Shown here piece by piece: positions 44,373-54,495 of a DNA stretch of 64,000 nt. Each line of letters begins with the position of its first letter. Position 1 is the stretch's first letter. Origin of the DNA: Paeniglutamicibacter sulfureus (GTDB lineage: Bacteria > Actinomycetota > Actinomycetes > Actinomycetales > Micrococcaceae); contig NZ_BAAAWO010000001.1 of assembly GCF_039535115.1 (NCBI RefSeq), positions 4,402,001 through 4,466,000 on the forward strand, in the 5' to 3' direction. Position numbers and translations under genes: made by a program. A model generated the notes under the pieces. That model had not been told where the DNA came from, searched no databases, and saw only the letters and a program-made list of their open reading frames with translations.

Positions 44373-45994
44373 GCGATACTCTCACCACCGATGTGGTCAT
44401 CGTGGGTTCCGGCGTGGCCGGAGCCCTGGTCGCCGATGCGCTCACTCGCGCGGGTGTCGGCGTCATCATGCTCGAAGCCGGACCACCGGTGGATCGCGAC
44501 CAAGCGGTCGAGGTCTTTCGGGCCGCCCCGGCCAAGGTCCCCGAAAGCCCGTACCCGAACGTGCCGTGGGCGCCACATCCGACCAGCCTGGAGATCGGGG
44601 TTCCCGGCACCGGCTACTTCATCCAGGACGGACCCGATGCCTTCGGCTCCACCTATGAGCGGATCGTGGGTGGCACCACCTGGCACTGGCTGGGCAGCAC
44701 GCCGCGGCTGTTGCCCAGGGACTTCGAGATGCGGACCCGGTTCGGGGTCGGCGCGGACTGGCCGATCACCTACAACGATCTCGAGCCGTGGTATGTCAGG
44801 GCGGAGCGCGAAATGGGCGTTTCAGGAGACTCGAACGAGGACCTGGGGTCACCGCGCAGCGCGGGGTACCCCATGGAGGCGATACCGACCAGCTTTCTGG
44901 ACCGGGTGATCGGCCAAGCCGCTGCCGGGATCGGTCTGCAGGTTCGGTCCACCCCTCAGGCACGCAACTCCGAATCCTCCTTCAATGACCGTCCGCGCTG
45001 CGAGGGGAACAGCAACTGCATCCCCATTTGTCCCATCGGCGCCAAGTATGACGCGCTCATCCACCTGGAGCGTGCCCGGGAGAACGGTGCACGGTTGGTG
45101 GCCAACGCCGTGGTGTTCGACGTGCTGGTGAGCGGTGGCCGCGCGACCGGGGTGCGATACCGCACACCCGACCGGACCGATCACACGGTGCTGGCCAAGG
45201 CCGTGGTGCTGGCCGCGCACGGCATCGAGACGCCGAAGCTGCTGCTGTCCAGCGACAATGGGCGGGGAGTGGCGAACTCCTCGGATCAAGTGGGTCGCAA
45301 CCTGATGGACCACCCGATCCAGCTGTCGTGGGCCTTGTCTCGCGATCCGGTGTATCCCCAGCGCGGCCCGGGCTCGACGGCCGGGATAGACAGCACCCGC
45401 GAGCGTCCCGATGCGGACGCGCGCAGTGCCTTCCGCGTCGAGATCGGCAACGACGGATGGCGGTTCCCCATCGGTGATCCGACGTTCGAGTTCACCGCCC
45501 CCGCTCCGTTCCCACGCCTGCGCGAAGGCGGCAACGCACTGGCGCGGCGCTGGAATGAGCACGTCCAGCGCGAGATCCGGTTTGCCAGCTCGGTCGAGCA
45601 GCTGCCCGACCCGGGCAACCGCATCGTGCCGGACTTCAACAACCTCGACGACATCGGATTGCCTCGTCCCCGCATCACCTTCGCCGTCGGCGCGTCTGTC
45701 CGCGCCGGCATGGCCGACGCGGCCGCCGTACATGAAAACCTGTTCGCAGAGCTGGAGGCCACCGAGCGCAACCACTCCGACGTCCCATTCGGTGCCGGGC
45801 ACATCATGGGAACGACGGCGATGGGTGAAAACCCGGCCACCTCGGTGGTGGATGCGGAAGGCCGCAGCCATGACGTGCCGAACCTGTGGGTGGTCGGTTC
45901 ATCGGTGTTCCCCACCGCCGGCACGGCCAACCCGACATTGACGCTGGCTGCGCTGGCCCTGCGGACGGCGGAGCGGTTGGTGGCGCGGTTGTAA
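44369..45994 (+). CDS. GMC-family FAD-dependent oxidoreductase, catalytic subunit
   Basis: The FAD-binding Rossmann motif VVIVGSGVAGALVADALTRAG is at the N-terminus. GGTTWHWLGSTPRLLPRDFE is the GMC signature region. CEGNSNCIPICPIGAKYDAL is the Cys-containing block typical of gluconate/sorbitol dehydrogenase subunits. The C-terminus has HIMGTTAMGENPATSVVD and VVGSSVFPTAGTANPTLTL with the active-site Asn. It lacks its own signal peptide, consistent with export in complex with the Tat-bearing small subunit encoded just upstream (ATGA overlap). It probably oxidises a sugar or sugar acid at the cell surface; no cytochrome subunit is encoded nearby. Confidence 0.88.
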   Translation: MSDTLTTDVVIVGSGVAGALVADALTRAGVGVIMLEAGPPVDRDQAVEVFRAAPAKVPESPYPNVPWAPHPTSLEIGVPGTGYFIQDGPDAFGSTYERIVGGTTWHWLGSTPRLLPRDFEMRTRFGVGADWPITYNDLEPWYVRAEREMGVSGDSNEDLGSPRSAGYPMEAIPTSFLDRVIGQAAAGIGLQVRSTPQARNSESSFNDRPRCEGNSNCIPICPIGAKYDALIHLERARENGARLVANAVVFDVLVSGGRATGVRYRTPDRTDHTVLAKAVVLAAHGIETPKLLLSSDNGRGVANSSDQVGRNLMDHPIQLSWALSRDPVYPQRGPGSTAGIDSTRERPDADARSAFRVEIGNDGWRFPIGDPTFEFTAPAPFPRLREGGNALARRWNEHVQREIRFASSVEQLPDPGNRIVPDFNNLDDIGLPRPRITFAVGASVRAGMADAAAVHENLFAELEATERNHSDVPFGAGHIMGTTAMGENPATSVVDAEGRSHDVPNLWVVGSSVFPTAGTANPTLTLAALALRTAERLVARL

Positions 45995-46514
45995 TAGGCA
46001 ACCCGCTTCAGCGCCTCCAACCAAAACCCATCATTCCACCGGCCCCAGTCAACAGACCCCCGGGAAGAACCTTCCCGGGGGTCTGCCTTGCCCACAGTGA
46101 CGATTGGATTGCCAGTCGGGCCCCGATACGTTCAGGCCCTGCCGAAGCCGTGGCGGCGGTTCCCCGGGCGAGCGATTCAGCCGTGGCAGCACGGGTGGCC
46201 ACGGCTCCACCCTGCCCGCTGCCTCGGTATGCTTTTGCGAAGGCAGCGTGGTCCGCGTGGCCACCAGCCTGCTCCAGGGAGGGCGACCTTCGTGGTGGCG
46301 CTCGGAGCGCAGGAATTTTCGGATCGTCGAATGAACAGGGATTGCTGAACCACGGCGCAGATGGGCACACGTTTGGCAACGGTCGAAGTGCCGACAATGG
46401 TGGGACAGCGACGGCCCCACCGAACGTGAGGCGCGTAGGAAAACGTGGCTGCACTGATGAAGGAATTCGGTGACTAGGAATGCGGCACCGCCACTGCGAC
46501 CTAGGATGGAAGGC
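45995..46514. other. Intergenic stretch before moeA
   Basis: This 520 bp stretch holds the strong hairpin after the dehydrogenase gene. Between 46100 and 46460 no coding frame is convincing on either strand. The moeA promoter should lie in its right part. Confidence 0.5.
46053..46085 (+). terminator. Terminator-like hairpin after the GMC gene
   Basis: A perfect 15-bp stem, CAGACCCCCGGGAAG with CTTCCCGGGGGTCTG, has a 3-base loop. There is no T-run, as often in high-GC actinobacteria. Confidence 0.75.
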
Positions 46515-47771
46515 ATGAGACCACCATTTCGCCGCAGCGTCCGCGAGCACCTGGAAGCCATAGAGGATTTGTTGGCTCCCGTGCTGCGGGATGCGGGCAG
46601 CGAACCGTCGGAGCTGGTCCAGGCGTTGGGCCGCACGCTGGCCCACGACCTGCTGGCCCCGCGTGCGTTGCCGCCCTGGGACAACTCCCAGATGGACGGT
46701 TATGCGGTGCACACCGGGGACCTGGGCTCTGGTGCCTTGCGGGTGGTCGCCCCGATCGCCGCCGGCCAGGCTGCCGCTGCCCTGGTGCGCGGCACCGCCG
46801 CGCCCATCATGACAGGTGCCCCGATGCCGGAAGGGGCCAACACCGTCATCCCCGTCGAGGCGGCAAACCCCGATCGCTTTCCCACGGTCGCCGAAGTTGC
46901 AGACGGATTCACCGTGGTGCTGCCGGATTCCAGTCCGGTGGGCAACTACGTGCGTGCCCGCGGCAGCGACATCGCCGAAGGTGCGTTGGTGTTGGAGGCA
47001 GGGACACGGCTTGGCCCCACGGCATTGGGCATCGTGGCCGGGCTCGGCCTGGCCGAGGTGCAGGTCCAATCCCGGCCGAGGGTGCTGTTGCTGTCCACCG
47101 GGGACGAACTGGTCGCCCCCGGCGGGGAGCTGGGCCCGGGGCAGATCCACGACGCCAACACCACCTTGCTGCACGCAGCGCTGACGGGCGCCGGCTGCCA
47201 GGTGGCCGTCGCGGGCGTACTCGATGACTCGCCCGAACAGTTCACCACGTCCCTGCGGGCGGCGCTGATGGCCGGCGACAGGAACTACCACCTGGTGCTC
47301 AGCAGCGGGGGGATCTCCAAGGGCGCCTTCGACGTGGTCAAGGCGGTGCTCAGCACCCATGGCATCGACTTCGGCTCCGTGGCCATGCAGCCCGGAGGGC
47401 CCCAGGGCTCCGGAACCCTCGCCCTGCCCGGGTGCTCACCGGTGGCCTTCATTGCGCTGCCGGGAAACCCGGTCAGCGCCTATGTCAGTTTTGAGATGTT
47501 CATCCGCCCGGTCCTGGCCATGGCCTTGGGCCTGCCCGAGCGCGTCTTGGCCACCGCCACGCTCACCGAGGACCTGGACTCGGTTCCCGGCAAGCTGCAG
47601 GTGCGCCGCGGCAGCTATGCCCACGGCACAGTCGCGCCCGTTGGCGGGGCCTCCTCCCACCTCCTGGCTGCCCTGGCTGCCAGCAACGCCTTCATCCTCC
47701 TCGACGAGGAGACCACCACCCTGCCCGCGGGAAGCCGCGCGGACATCATGATCATTGGAGACGGCTCATGA
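46515..47771 (+). CDS. moeA: Molybdopterin molybdotransferase MoeA
   Basis: MoeA inserts molybdate into adenylylated molybdopterin. The key blocks are [63 protein letters not shown] and [18 protein letters not shown], all standard. At 418 residues it has normal length. The ATG at 46515 has GGATGGAAGG upstream; 46506 is an alternative. It leads the moeA-moaC-mogA-moaE operon, overlapping moaC by four bases. Confidence 0.95.
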   Translation: MRPPFRRSVREHLEAIEDLLAPVLRDAGSEPSELVQALGRTLAHDLLAPRALPPWDNSQMDGYAVHTGDLGSGALRVVAPIAAGQAAAALVRGTAAPIMTGAPMPEGANTVIPVEAANPDRFPTVAEVADGFTVVLPDSSPVGNYVRARGSDIAEGALVLEAGTRLGPTALGIVAGLGLAEVQVQSRPRVLLLSTGDELVAPGGELGPGQIHDANTTLLHAALTGAGCQVAVAGVLDDSPEQFTTSLRAALMAGDRNYHLVLSSGGISKGAFDVVKAVLSTHGIDFGSVAMQPGGPQGSGTLALPGCSPVAFIALPGNPVSAYVSFEMFIRPVLAMALGLPERVLATATLTEDLDSVPGKLQVRRGSYAHGTVAPVGGASSHLLAALAASNAFILLDEETTTLPAGSRADIMIIGDGS

Positions 47772-48322
47772 GAAGCGACACCACACCCGAACCGAACGCC
47801 GAACCTTCCGGCGGGAAGCTCTCTCACGTTCGCGCCGACGGCACCGCCCACATGGTCGATGTCAGCGACAAGGCAGAAACCAGCCGCCAGGCCACCGCCG
47901 AGGCCTTTGTGCACACCACCGGCGAGGTCCTGGGACTGATCTCCGGTGCCGGGATGCCCAAGGGCGACGCGCTCGCCGTGGCCCGCATTGCCGGGATCAT
48001 GGGGGCCAAGAAAACCTCCGAGCTCATCCCGCTGTGCCACCCGCTGCCGATCTCCAAGGTGGTCATCGACTTCGACCTGGACGCCGAAGACTCCGTGCGG
48101 ATCGTTGCCACGGTGAAGACCCGCGGCGTGACCGGTGTCGAAATGGAGGCGTTGACCGCAGTGAGCACCGCGGCCCTGGCCCTGTATGACATGATCAAGG
48201 CCGTCGACAAGCACGCGAGCATCACCGACATGCGCGTGCTGGCCAAGTCCGGCGGCAAGTCCGGATCCTGGGACATTGCTCCCCAACAACTTCCCAACCC
48301 CGAAGGAGAACTGCGCGCATGA
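47768..48322 (+). CDS. moaC: Cyclic pyranopterin monophosphate synthase MoaC
   Basis: MoaC converts the MoaA product to cyclic pyranopterin monophosphate. Conserved blocks are [35 protein letters not shown] (with the catalytic LCHPL) and [18 protein letters not shown]. It starts at 47768 inside the moeA stop (ATGA) and overlaps mogA by four bases at its end. The N-terminus has a short polar extension before the conserved core. Confidence 0.95.
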   Translation: MRSDTTPEPNAEPSGGKLSHVRADGTAHMVDVSDKAETSRQATAEAFVHTTGEVLGLISGAGMPKGDALAVARIAGIMGAKKTSELIPLCHPLPISKVVIDFDLDAEDSVRIVATVKTRGVTGVEMEALTAVSTAALALYDMIKAVDKHASITDMRVLAKSGGKSGSWDIAPQQLPNPEGELRA

Positions 48323-48819
48323 GTGCCTGTGAACCACTGGGCGCCCCTCGCAAGGCGGCCATCCTCATTTCATCCACCCGTGCGGCCATGGGCATCTACG
48401 AGGATGCCAGCGCCCCGGTCATTGCCGACTGGCTCCAGGAACAGAACTTCGATGTCATCCCGGCCATCGTCGTGCCGGACGGCCCGTCCGTCGGTGCGGC
48501 GCTGCAGGGACTGCTGCTGTCCAAGCCGAGCGTCATCATCACTTCAGGCGGCACCGGGCTCAGCGCCGATGACAGGACGCCGGAGGAAACCGAACCGCTG
48601 CTGGACCGGATGGTCCCCGGCATCATGGAGGCGCTGCGCGCAGCCGGGCGGGAAAAGACCCCGATGTCCGCGCTGAGCCGCGGGCATGCGGGGGTGTCGG
48701 GGGAGACCTTCATCGTGAACCTGCCGGGTTCCCCCTCCGGGGTCATGGACGGGCTCACGGTGCTCACTCCCTTGCTCACGCACATCTGCGACCAGCTGGA
48801 GGGACGCCATGCCCACTAA
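48319..48819 (+). CDS. mogA: Molybdopterin adenylyltransferase (MogA/MoaB family)
   Basis: The enzyme adenylylates molybdopterin before molybdate insertion by MoeA. The motif [21 protein letters not shown] holds the MPT-binding GGTG and the acidic pair. [17 protein letters not shown] is the second family block. At 166 residues it has typical length. The start overlaps the moaC stop (ATGA), and the end overlaps moaE by 11 bases. Whether it should be named mogA or moaB cannot be told from sequence alone. Confidence 0.92.
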   Translation: MSACEPLGAPRKAAILISSTRAAMGIYEDASAPVIADWLQEQNFDVIPAIVVPDGPSVGAALQGLLLSKPSVIITSGGTGLSADDRTPEETEPLLDRMVPGIMEALRAAGREKTPMSALSRGHAGVSGETFIVNLPGSPSGVMDGLTVLTPLLTHICDQLEGRHAH

Positions 48820-49255
48820 CGGGCCCCAATCACCCGGCGAAGCGGTCTTCGCGGGCATCAGCGACACCCCCATCGACGCGGACACCGCCTGGGACGCGGT
48901 GGAGTCAGAGCACACCGGCGCCGTGGTTACCTTCGGCGGCATCGTGCGCAACCACGACGGAGGCCGCGAGGTGCTGAAACTGACCTACAGCGCCCACCCC
49001 AGCGCCCCGGCGCGGATGGTCGAGCTGGTGGACGAGGTCGCCTCCCGGCACCCCGGGACCCGGCTGTGGGCGGCCCACCGGGTTGGGGAGCTGCACATCG
49101 GGGACGCCGCCCTGGTGGCGGCCGCAGCTGCTGCCCACCGCGGGGCGGCCTTCGACGCCTGCCGCGACCTGGTGGAGACCGTCAAGGCCCACGTGCCTGT
49201 TTGGAAGGAACAGTTCTTCGCCGACGGCGAGGTTGAATGGGTGGGCAGTGCCTGA
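48809..49255 (+). CDS. moaE: Molybdopterin synthase catalytic subunit MoaE
   Basis: MoaE transfers sulfur from MoaD to cyclic pyranopterin monophosphate. It shows [17 protein letters not shown], the [10 protein letters not shown] substrate region, [22 protein letters not shown], and the C-terminal [19 protein letters not shown] with the catalytic Lys. The usual LEYEA motif is replaced by LTYSA, a small divergence common in actinobacteria. It is the last gene of the four-gene operon. Confidence 0.93.
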   Translation: MPTNGPQSPGEAVFAGISDTPIDADTAWDAVESEHTGAVVTFGGIVRNHDGGREVLKLTYSAHPSAPARMVELVDEVASRHPGTRLWAAHRVGELHIGDAALVAAAAAAHRGAAFDACRDLVETVKAHVPVWKEQFFADGEVEWVGSA

Positions 49256-49318
49256 ACCCGAGGCGTTCCAACCGGCGCGCGTTGTGTGCTCCGTCCTGCG
49301 CGCCGGTACCCTGAACAG

Positions 49319-49561
49319 ATGACCAATGCACCAGAAATTGCCCAGTGGATCCTTGACGCGATCCACAAAGAAAAGACCGTCCACCAGGAAGCCCTGGTGC
49401 CCCGCATTGCGGAGGCCTTCGGCGAGGAGTGGGTCTACACGAATGAAAACGGGCACCCGGCCATCAACCGCGATGTCCTGAAGTCCCTGCGCAAGTTGCG
49501 CGACGCCTCGGTGGCCTGGAACCGCGAGGACCGCAGCTGGAACGTCGTCGACGCCAGCTAG
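49319..49561 (+). CDS. Small conserved protein (DUF6953-like)
   Basis: The 80-residue product reads MTNAPEIAQWILDAIHKEK, then EALVPRIAEAFGEEWVYTNE, then NGHPAINRDVLKSLRKL and VAWNREDRSWNVV. The pattern of an N-terminal helix, a central F-G-E-E-x-x-Y-x-N-E-N-G block and a tryptophan-rich end matches a small family of unknown function, DUF6953 to my recollection. The ATG at 49319 starts 63 bp after moaE. Function unknown. Confidence 0.7.
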   Translation: MTNAPEIAQWILDAIHKEKTVHQEALVPRIAEAFGEEWVYTNENGHPAINRDVLKSLRKLRDASVAWNREDRSWNVVDAS

Positions 49562-50047
49562 CACGATGGACATGAACGAGGGGGTTACCGGAACCTTGTG
49601 CTCCGGTGGCCCCCTCTGCCGTTGGCCACTTGTTTGGCCCGCGGAAACCGGCAGGCCCGATGGGGGCCGCCAGCGGGGAGGCGATGGGGGTGCCGCCCGC
49701 CGCGGGGCGGTGTCGCAGACTCGAGGAGAGTTCCCCCTTGGATTATTGATCGCACAGAACCGGCCAACCCCACCACCCTGGCGGTGGGAAGACAATGTGC
49801 GGGGAGCATGGACGGACCGGGAGAAGCCGGGAACCGCGAGCGCCAAGGGTCCAGGGCCGTCCCGTTGCCGGGCGCACTTTTCTCCGAGGTGGGCCGGGAA
49901 CAACCACGACGCTGCCTGCGAACCGCTGCAAGATTCCCCGAGCGCATCCCCGCGACGCCCACCAAGTCGAGCAGGAATCAAGAAGCGCCCATCCGTGGTT
50001 CCGCCTAGAGTGGGTCCGGTAAAGCAGGTCAATGAAAGGAAATCACC
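49562..50047. other. Intergenic stretch with no supported gene
   Basis: 486 bp of GC-rich DNA. Open frames occur on both strands, but each is Arg/Pro-rich and lacks a domain or ribosome site. Nothing structured was seen, apart from the AAAGGAAA ribosome site for the next gene. Confidence 0.5.
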
Positions 50048-50464
50048 ATGAGCGCGACCTTCAGCAAAGAGGAAAAGGCTGCCATGAAGGCAGCGGTGGC
50101 CGAGGAAAAGGCTTCCAAGAAAAGTGCCGACCTGGAGGCGGCGTGCCTCGCGGCCATCGGCGAGATGACCGGCTCCGACAAGGAGTTGGCCGAAACCCTG
50201 CACGGGTTGGTCAAGGAGCACACGTCCCTGGGGGCAAAGACCTGGTACGGCATGCCGGCGTACACCAATGCCGAGGGCAAGGTCGTGGTGTTCTTCCAGA
50301 GCGCCGCCAAGTTCAAGGTGCGGTACGCAACGATCGGCTTCCAGGAAGACGCGAACCTCGACGAGGGCAATTTCTGGCCGAGCTCCTACGCGGTGACCAA
50401 GCTGACCGCCGAGGACCAGCAGCGACTGGTGGAATTGCTGAAGAAGGCAGTCAGCGAGGCATAG
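50048..50464 (+). CDS. DUF1801-type small protein
   Basis: The 138-residue protein has a charged helical N-terminus (FSKEEKAAMKAAVAEEKA), then LHGLVKEHTSLGAKTWYGMP, then VVVFFQSAAKFKVRYATIGF and FWPSSYAVTKLTAEDQQRLV. The YGMPAY block followed by a beta-sheet and a closing helix is the DUF1801 (YdhG-like) pattern, a fold related to frataxin in some members. Start ATG 50048 with AAAGGAAA upstream. Role unknown. Confidence 0.75.
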   Translation: MSATFSKEEKAAMKAAVAEEKASKKSADLEAACLAAIGEMTGSDKELAETLHGLVKEHTSLGAKTWYGMPAYTNAEGKVVVFFQSAAKFKVRYATIGFQEDANLDEGNFWPSSYAVTKLTAEDQQRLVELLKKAVSEA

Positions 50465-50513
50465 CCCCGGGCCGATCGTGGTGGCCCCGGCGATGGCGTC
50501 TACCGGTTGTAGG

Positions 50514-50533
50514 ATTGTCTGCATCTAGACAAT
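50514..50533 (+). promoter_or_regulatory. Operator palindrome upstream of the first FadR-type regulator
   Basis: ATTGTCT (50514-50520) and AGACAAT (50527-50533) form a perfect 7-bp inverted repeat with a 6-base spacer, 39 bases before the regulator start. Its TTGTC/GACAA form resembles sites bound by FCD-type GntR proteins. Confidence 0.7.
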
Positions 50534-50571
50534 TCGGCTAGTCAATTCGGCCCAAGCGAGGAATCACCGGC

Positions 50572-51264
50572 ATGACCGCATCGAGCATCGAACCGCTGAA
50601 ACAGGAATCCACGCCGGCCATCATTGCGCGCCAGATCCGCATGGCGATCGAGAACGGCGAGTTCGGACCGGGCGCACAGTTGGCCGAAGCCGACCTCGCC
50701 GGGCGCCTGGGTGTCAGCCGCGGCCCGTTGCGGGAGGCCATGCAGCGCCTGACCCAGGAGGGGCTGCTGGTGAGCATCCGCAACCGCGGCCTGTTCGTCG
50801 CGCAGTTCACGCAGGCCGACATCACCGACATCTATCGGGCGCGAACCGCGGTCGAGCGTGGTGCCGCGCTGAAGATCATCGAGGTCGACCACACGAACGG
50901 GCAGGTCGGTAAGGAACTGCTCGGGATCGTGGCAGAGATGGAGGCCCATGGGACCGACCCCGCCGCACTGAGCCGAAGCGACATCTCCTTCCACGAGGCC
51001 ATGGTCCGGCTGGCCGACAGCCCGCGGCTCAGCCGCATCCACGGCACGCTGGTGACGGAGACCCGGATGTGCCTCTCTGCCCTGGAAAAATCCGAATACC
51101 CCGTCGCGGAGCGCATCGCCGGGCACCGGCGCATTGCCCAGGCGATCCTCGACGCCGACGTGCCGGAACTGCACCGGGCGCTCGCCGACCACATGGACAG
51201 CGCCGTAGACCACCTCGTGGGCCCCGCAGCCGCGAAAGGCCGCCGGGACGACGCGGCCTCCTGA
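50572..51264 (+). CDS. GntR-family regulator, FadR/FCD subgroup
   Basis: The winged helix-turn-helix (residues 10-75) contains IIARQIRMAIENGEFGPGAQ, LAGRLGVSRGPLREAMQRLTQEG and NRGLFVAQF. The FCD ligand domain follows with DIYRARTAVERGAALKIIE, the metal-ligand region FHEAMVRLADSPRL and IAGHRRIAQAILDADVPELHRALADHM. It lies next to, and convergent with, doeA. With its own palindrome upstream, it probably regulates itself and the ehu-doe genes (inference). Known ectoine-gene regulators of the EnuR type are MocR-like, so this would be a different solution. Confidence 0.9.
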   Translation: MTASSIEPLKQESTPAIIARQIRMAIENGEFGPGAQLAEADLAGRLGVSRGPLREAMQRLTQEGLLVSIRNRGLFVAQFTQADITDIYRARTAVERGAALKIIEVDHTNGQVGKELLGIVAEMEAHGTDPAALSRSDISFHEAMVRLADSPRLSRIHGTLVTETRMCLSALEKSEYPVAERIAGHRRIAQAILDADVPELHRALADHMDSAVDHLVGPAAAKGRRDDAAS

Positions 51265-51291
51265 TTCGTCGCCGGCAAGCACCCGGGGTGC

Positions 51292-52788
51292 TTAGGGCGT
51301 CTGCCCCGGGGAAGCATCGCCGTTCTCCGCTTCGGGCTCGGCCTCCGGCTCCGGGGCGACCGGCCAGACGGGGTCCCTGTCGGCCCGCTCGGCGTTGCGC
51401 GCAACGATGCCGATCGGCCCGGTCATGGGTTCCTCCGTCGGGGTGGTGAAGCCAAAGCGCGGAGTGGCCGGGCGGCGCGGTTCGGTGAGCGGCTGCGGGA
51501 GCCCCGCCAGTCCGGGACCGCTTGAAACCGCCCGCTCGCCGGGGTTGCCCAGCAGGGTGCTGGACTCGGCCGCTGTTAGGCGGGCATCGCCGGCGGGCAC
51601 CAGCCCGCGCGGGAAGGCGGTGAAGGTCTCCACTCCGGTGTCGGTGACCCGGATCGCCTCCGAGACCTCGTAGCCGTAGCCCTCCATCCACATGCCGCAC
51701 ATCAGGTGGAACGTCATGTTCTCCTGCAGTACCGTCAACTCCTCGCTGCGCAGGGAGATGGTGCGCTCGCCCCAGTCCGGCGGGTAGCCCACGCCGATCG
51801 AGTAGCCGATGCGCGAGGCCTTCTCATAGCCGTATTCAAACAGGGTCCGGTTGAAGACCTGAGAGAGTTCCTGCACGGGGGTGCCCGGTGCCACGGCCTC
51901 CAGCACCGCAGCCAGCGCGTGGTCGGTGGCCCGGGCCAGGTGCGCCAGCTGGGGGGAGGGCTTGCCGGGCATGAAGGTGCGGGCCATCGGCACGTGGTAG
52001 CGGTGGTAGGCGCCGGCCAGCTCCACGATCATCGCCTCATTCGGCTTCAGCGGTTCGTCGCTCCAGGTCAGGTGCGGGGTGTCGGCGGATTGACCGGTGG
52101 GGAGCATCGGAACGATCGCCGGGTAGTCGCCGCCGGCCTCCGCGGTGCCCGTCAGCTGTGCCTGGCTGATGGCGGCGGCGATGTCGCACTGGCGGGCGCC
52201 GACGTCGATGGCGTCATGGGCGGCTTGCATTGCCAGGTTGGTGAACACCGCGGCCTGGCGCATCAGCTGGATCTCCGCCGGGGACTTGACGGCCCGGACC
52301 CAGTTCACCAACTCAAAGCAGTCCACCAGTGTCCATTCCGGCAGGGCGTTGACCAGCGAGCGATAGCCCTTGGGGGAGAAGAAGTGTGCGTCCATTTCCA
52401 GGCCAACGCAGCCCTTGGCTGCGGGGGCGATCAGGTAGCGGGCGCGCAGGGCATAGGCCACCCAGTCGAAGGGGTGCAGGTGCGGGCGGTGAACGTAGCG
52501 CTCGGGATAGCCCACGATGTTTTCCGGCGGCAGCCAGCTGGTCCGGAAGGCCCCGTTGGCGTCCATTTCCCGGGAGAACAGGATCATGTCCCCTTCCATG
52601 GGGACGAAGACCAGTTGCGGGGTGTAGAAAGACCACGCGTTGTAGCCGGTCAGATAGTAGATGTTTGCCGGATCGGTGACCAGCAGGGCGCTCAGGCCCT
52701 GCTCCTGCATGCGCACCCTCGCCGCGGCCAGCCGCGCGGCATACTCCTCGGTGGTGAAGAGCATAGGTGCGACGCCCACATGTTCCAT
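51292..52788 (-). CDS. doeA: Ectoine hydrolase DoeA-like (M24/creatinase-type) enzyme
   Basis: The sequence LLVTDPANIYYLTGYNAWSF, WLPPENIVGYPERYVHRP, LVNWVRAVKSPAEIQLMRQA, GDYPAIVPMLPTGQSADTPH and SRIGYSIGVGYPPDWGERT closely follows ectoine hydrolase (DoeA/EutD), which opens the ectoine ring. The paired Asp metal ligands of M24 peptidases are not seen; VELAGAYHRYHVPMART stands there instead, as in this non-canonical subgroup. The chain has an extra C-terminal tail of about 100 residues, Pro/Glu-rich and low in complexity, beyond the usual 390-400. A TTGT-ACAA palindrome lies 27 bases before the start. Neither doeB nor later pathway genes are present. Confidence 0.8.
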   Translation of the reverse strand: MEHVGVAPMLFTTEEYAARLAAARVRMQEQGLSALLVTDPANIYYLTGYNAWSFYTPQLVFVPMEGDMILFSREMDANGAFRTSWLPPENIVGYPERYVHRPHLHPFDWVAYALRARYLIAPAAKGCVGLEMDAHFFSPKGYRSLVNALPEWTLVDCFELVNWVRAVKSPAEIQLMRQAAVFTNLAMQAAHDAIDVGARQCDIAAAISQAQLTGTAEAGGDYPAIVPMLPTGQSADTPHLTWSDEPLKPNEAMIVELAGAYHRYHVPMARTFMPGKPSPQLAHLARATDHALAAVLEAVAPGTPVQELSQVFNRTLFEYGYEKASRIGYSIGVGYPPDWGERTISLRSEELTVLQENMTFHLMCGMWMEGYGYEVSEAIRVTDTGVETFTAFPRGLVPAGDARLTAAESSTLLGNPGERAVSSGPGLAGLPQPLTEPRRPATPRFGFTTPTEEPMTGPIGIVARNAERADRDPVWPVAPEPEAEPEAENGDASPGQTP

Positions 52789-52813
52789 CGTGACCCCTTA
52801 ACACAGTTGGTAG

Positions 52814-52825
52814 ATTGTTGACAAC
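52814..52825 (-). promoter_or_regulatory. GntR-type operator before doeA
   Basis: ATTGTTGACAAC contains the palindrome TTGT-TG-ACAA, identical to one before ehuB (56485-56494). It sits 27 bases upstream of the doeA start, overlapping the expected promoter. Confidence 0.65.
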
Positions 52826-52907
52826 GATAGGGGGTGGCGCGGACCACTGACAAGGGGTTCGGGGTGCGGGGTCGGCAGGGCTGCCTGATGGGAGGCCGTC
52901 CCATCAG

Positions 52908-52953
52908 AGGCAAGGGATCGTCCGGCGAATGCCCGCCGAACGATCCCTTGCCT
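52908..52953. terminator. Hairpin between ehuA and doeA
   Basis: AGGCAAGGGATCGT pairs with ACGATCCCTTGCCT, with CGGCG/CGCCG inside. It separates the ehu operon from doeA, suggesting doeA has its own promoter. Confidence 0.75.
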
Positions 52954-52998
52954 TGTGGGGCGCATTGCCCGGGGGTACTTCCGTGGGCACACCCCCCC

Positions 52999-53868
<870 letters not shown>

Positions 53869-54495
53869 TCAGGAGTGAGGTCGGGTAGCTGGCCAGGAGG
53901 AAGATGATTCCCACCAGGGTGAGCGGTTCGACGTAGCGGAAGGCGTTGCCGCCGAAGATCAACCCGGCGTTCACGAGTTCGACCACGCCGATGACCAGCA
54001 GGAACGGGGTGTCCTTGAACATCGAAACCGCGTAGTTGCCCAGGGCCGGGATGGTGGCGCGCAGCGCCTGCGGAATGACGACGGCGGTCCAGGTGCGTCG
54101 CGAGGACATCGACAGCGCGGTGGTGGCCTCCCACTGGCCCTTGGGCACCGAGTCGATCCCGGCACGGTAGACCTCCGACATATAGGTGGAATAGTGGATG
54201 CCGAAGACGATGATGCCGATCGTCACCCCCTCCAGCGACAGGAACGCGTAGTAGGCGAACAGCAGCTGGACCACGATGGGCGTCATCCGAATGAAGTTGG
54301 CGATCCACTTGATGGTGGAGGCGACCGGCCGCGGGGCCATCCGCATGGCCATTGCTATGAACAGGCCAAGGACTGCGGCAATCAGCGTGCTGAGGACCGT
54401 GACCAGCAAGGTGACCTTGAGGAACGCCATGAGCAGCGTCGGAAGCACCTCCCAGGTGCTGTCCCAGTGCCATTCCAGGGCGGTGTTGACGGCAA

